Source: an uncultured Erysipelotrichaceae bacterium
GTDB taxonomy: Bacteria; Bacillota_I; Bacilli_A; RFN20; CAG-826
Assembly (NCBI GenBank): GCA_902799855.1
Contig: CADCCA010000001.1
Location: 1 to 64,000, forward strand
Direction of reading: 5' to 3'
DNA length: 64,000 bases
Below the pieces are notes generated by a model. It worked only from the letters and a program-made list of their open reading frames with translations. It ran no database searches and was not told where the DNA came from. The translations under genes and the position numbers were made by a program. Shown in pieces: positions 62,048 to 64,000 of this stretch; the first letter of the stretch is position 1, and each line of letters opens with the position of its first letter.

Positions 62048-62604
62048 TGCTTAATTAAATCTTCTTTAATTTCTTCGGTCGGAAAGCCAATCACATTGTG
62101 GCGGGAACCGGAGATTTTTTTAACTAACGCAAAATCTTTATTATCTTGGTATCCATAAGCTCCTGCTTTATCCATAGGGGAGCCAGAAGCGACATATTCT
62201 TTTATTAATTCGTCATCCAATTTATTAAAAGTGACTTTTGTTTTGACAATATTTGAGACAAGTTTACCATCTTGACTAATCGCATAAGCGGTATAGACGT
62301 AGTGGGTATTATTAGAAAGCATTTTAAGCATACGTATCGCGTCTTTTTCGTCTTTTGGCTTACCGATAATCTCCTTTTTGATAACCACAACGGTATCCGC
62401 GGCTATGACTAAATCATGAGGATGATCTTGACTCACTTTGAGACATTTTCTTTTAGCGATATCTCTCACAATCGCTCTAACGCATTTATATTTCTTAAAT
62501 GATAAGTGCTCATCAATTTCAGGAACGATAATAGTAAAAGAAGGAAATAATTCTTCCTTCATTAATTGTTTTCTTCTTGGTGAGGCACTCGCTAAAATAA
62601 CCAT
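62032..62604 (-). CDS. maf: Maf-type nucleoside triphosphate pyrophosphatase
   Basis: 190 residues, normal for Maf. Opens VILASASPRRKQLM, the family signature; VIAADTVVVIKKEIIGKPKDEKDAIRMLKML and KAGAYGYQD, then the C-terminal SGSRHNVIGFP. Hydrolyses dTTP, UTP and modified nucleotides, keeping them out of DNA and RNA and affecting septation. It starts 2 bases after the end of the RNase J gene (same direction), so it is probably cotranscribed with it. Confidence 0.93.
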   Translation of the reverse strand: MVILASASPRRKQLMKEELFPSFTIIVPEIDEHLSFKKYKCVRAIVRDIAKRKCLKVSQDHPHDLVIAADTVVVIKKEIIGKPKDEKDAIRMLKMLSNNTHYVYTAYAISQDGKLVSNIVKTKVTFNKLDDELIKEYVASGSPMDKAGAYGYQDNKDFALVKKISGSRHNVIGFPTEEIKEDLIKHYCLS

Positions 62605-62605
62605 T

Positions 62606-64000
62606 TTAATTCTTAGTTAAAATAACTGGAATAACCATTGGATGACTACGTGTCTTATCGTATAAATAAGTACCAGTCACATCTTTGATGATGGTTTTAA
62701 GTTCAGCAAAGCTGGTTTTGGTTAAAAGCTTTTCGGTCACGGCTTTTTCAACAAGTTTCGCACAAGCATCGACATTGCGTTTGCTATGAGATGCTACAAC
62801 ACCTTTCATCACAAGGAGTGGTGAATCAATAAGTTTATTGTTATGGGAATCAACAGTGATGGAAACAACGACCATACCATCGCTAGTTAAAATACGACGG
62901 TCTGCCATAACTCCATCTGCTAAGCCCTTAATATCTTTACCATCAATATAGGTATTGCCGTGTTCAACTTGATATGCTCTTTTAACTTTACCTTTGGTAA
63001 GTTCAAGAACATCCCCGTTATCTAAAACGAAGCAGTTTTCAGCAGGAACACCAACTTCACTAGCGATTTGAGAGTGAATAAGAAGCATTCTATATTCACC
63101 ATGCATTGGCATGAAATAGTGAGGTTTAAAAATCTTTAAGACTAAACGTAATTCTTGTTTTGATGGGTGACCAGAGGAGTGAATGTCGTTAAGAATGGAA
63201 TTTGTCACGACATCCGCGCCACATCTTGTTAATTGATTAACAACGTGGTCAATCATAATACCGTTTCCTGGAATGGCGGAGCTTGAGAAAACTACTGTAT
63301 CTCCAGGAGCAATATGGACATCTTTATGTTCTCCGTTAGCAATTCTACTTAGAGCCGCCATTGGTTCGCCTTGTGAACCAGTACAAATCACAACGATTTG
63401 ATTGCTCTTAAAGTTTTTGATTTCATCAGGTTGAATGATTTCATCATCACTCATCTTGATATAGCCATAACTACGGGCAATTTCCATGGCTTTTTCCATA
63501 GAACGACCAACGATCACAATCTTACGACCGTGCTTATTAGCCGCTTCACATATTTGTTGAATACGAGAAATATTGGAAGAGAATGTGGAGATGATTAATC
63601 GACCAGTCGCTTTAGCAAAAACATCATCAATCGCATCAAAAACATTCTTTTCGCTTGGTGTATAACCTTCGTTTTCCGCATTAGTGGAGTCACTAAGTAA
63701 TAAGTCAACACCTTCTCTACCGAGTTCAGCCATTCTTGTTAAATTGATATCTGGACCAATTGGAGTTAAATCGACTTTAAAGTCGCCGGTAGAAACAATT
63801 CTTCCTTCTGGAGTATCAACAACCACACCAAATGAATCTGGGATGGAGTGGGTTACTCTAAAGAAAGAAACACCAAATCTATCAACTTTAACTTTGGTTT
63901 TTTCATCGTATTCGATTAAAGGTAGTTTATCGCTTAAGCGCATTTCTTCGAATTTGTTTCTAATTAATGCTGCCGCTAAGCGTGGAGCGTAAATGGCAGG
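62606..64000 (-). CDS. rnj: Ribonuclease J (C-terminal 464 residues; runs off window)
   Basis: Partial: the frame is open past base 64000, beginning with PAIYAPRLAAALI. RNase J is a beta-CASP metallo-beta-lactamase ribonuclease with endo- and 5'-exonuclease activity in RNA turnover. Visible motifs: VVVDTPEGRIVSTGDFKVD, LLLSDSTNAENEGYTPSE, the beta-CASP FSSNISRIQQI and TGSQGEPMAALSRIANGEH, NDIHSSGHPSKQELRL, and HYFMPMHGEYRML. The C-terminal dimer domain is complete and ends with KN. The first zinc-binding HxHxDH motif lies outside the window. Confidence 0.95.
   Translation of the reverse strand, partial: PAIYAPRLAAALIRNKFEEMRLSDKLPLIEYDEKTKVKVDRFGVSFFRVTHSIPDSFGVVVDTPEGRIVSTGDFKVDLTPIGPDINLTRMAELGREGVDLLLSDSTNAENEGYTPSEKNVFDAIDDVFAKATGRLIISTFSSNISRIQQICEAANKHGRKIVIVGRSMEKAMEIARSYGYIKMSDDEIIQPDEIKNFKSNQIVVICTGSQGEPMAALSRIANGEHKDVHIAPGDTVVFSSSAIPGNGIMIDHVVNQLTRCGADVVTNSILNDIHSSGHPSKQELRLVLKIFKPHYFMPMHGEYRMLLIHSQIASEVGVPAENCFVLDNGDVLELTKGKVKRAYQVEHGNTYIDGKDIKGLADGVMADRRILTSDGMVVVSITVDSHNNKLIDSPLLVMKGVVASHSKRNVDACAKLVEKAVTEKLLTKTSFAELKTIIKDVTGTYLYDKTRSHPMVIPVILTKN

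Overview
The window reads as a chromosome segment of an AT-rich, Gram-positive-type bacterium, most likely an uncultured gut lineage of Bacillota/Mycoplasmatota close to the RF39, Acholeplasmatales or Erysipelotrichales groups. This placement is an inference from gene content: long-form HPF, Spx, RNase J, a SAM-I-type riboswitch upstream of metK, serine-recombinase elements, YSIRK-free signal peptides and lipoproteins. The standard code is used: TGG is the only tryptophan codon seen, and TGA, TAA and TAG all end genes.

The two ends carry housekeeping genes. Left core (1-8293): mgtE (partial), a shortened pduL, a TSCPD protein, a SAM-I-like riboswitch with a broken metK, hpf, a HAD phosphatase operon, a membrane protein and a membrane glycosyltransferase. 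Right core (56003-64000): tRNA-Ser(GGA), an RluA-family pseudouridine synthase, a phosphohexomutase, trpS, spx, a CYTH protein, two membrane-anchored PTS EIIB-like proteins, maf and the C-terminal part of RNase J.

Everything between about 8.3 and 56 kb looks accessory. From 8.3 to 17.9 kb lies an integrative element: two overlapping serine recombinases with a small SHOCT-like partner, an XRE/S24-type repressor, an HTH protein, small unknown proteins, a terminase-small-subunit-like protein and a VapE-type primase/helicase, with no capsid, tail or conjugation genes. It resembles a phage satellite or IME. Several of its genes have hairpins that can hide the Shine-Dalgarno sequence.

From 18 to 54 kb is an island of antagonism, defence and secretion genes. 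It holds two giant RHS/YD-repeat proteins with variable C-terminal toxin tips and adjacent immunity candidates (one preceded by an overlapping glycosyltransferase), a TM-macro plus TIR pair that matches type II Thoeris, two AAA/DUF4143-type ATPases behind a 33-bp-period repeat, an HTH/HD-phosphohydrolase pair, a V8-like secreted protease, a MacB-like ABC transporter, and lipoproteins with a double cysteine-peptidase-like protein. Two secreted proteins share a promoter, a signal peptide and an apparently undescribed repeated C-terminal domain. A Ser/Thr kinase gene interrupted by an in-frame TAG lies at 54.0-55.6 kb. Several gene relics (Fic, sigma factor, transposase, secreted proteins) mark this as a turnover zone.

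A feature across the window is that many genes starting a transcription unit have a good -10 hexamer only 6-10 bases before the ATG and no Shine-Dalgarno, while genes inside operons have strong AGGAGG sites. This suggests widespread leaderless transcripts.
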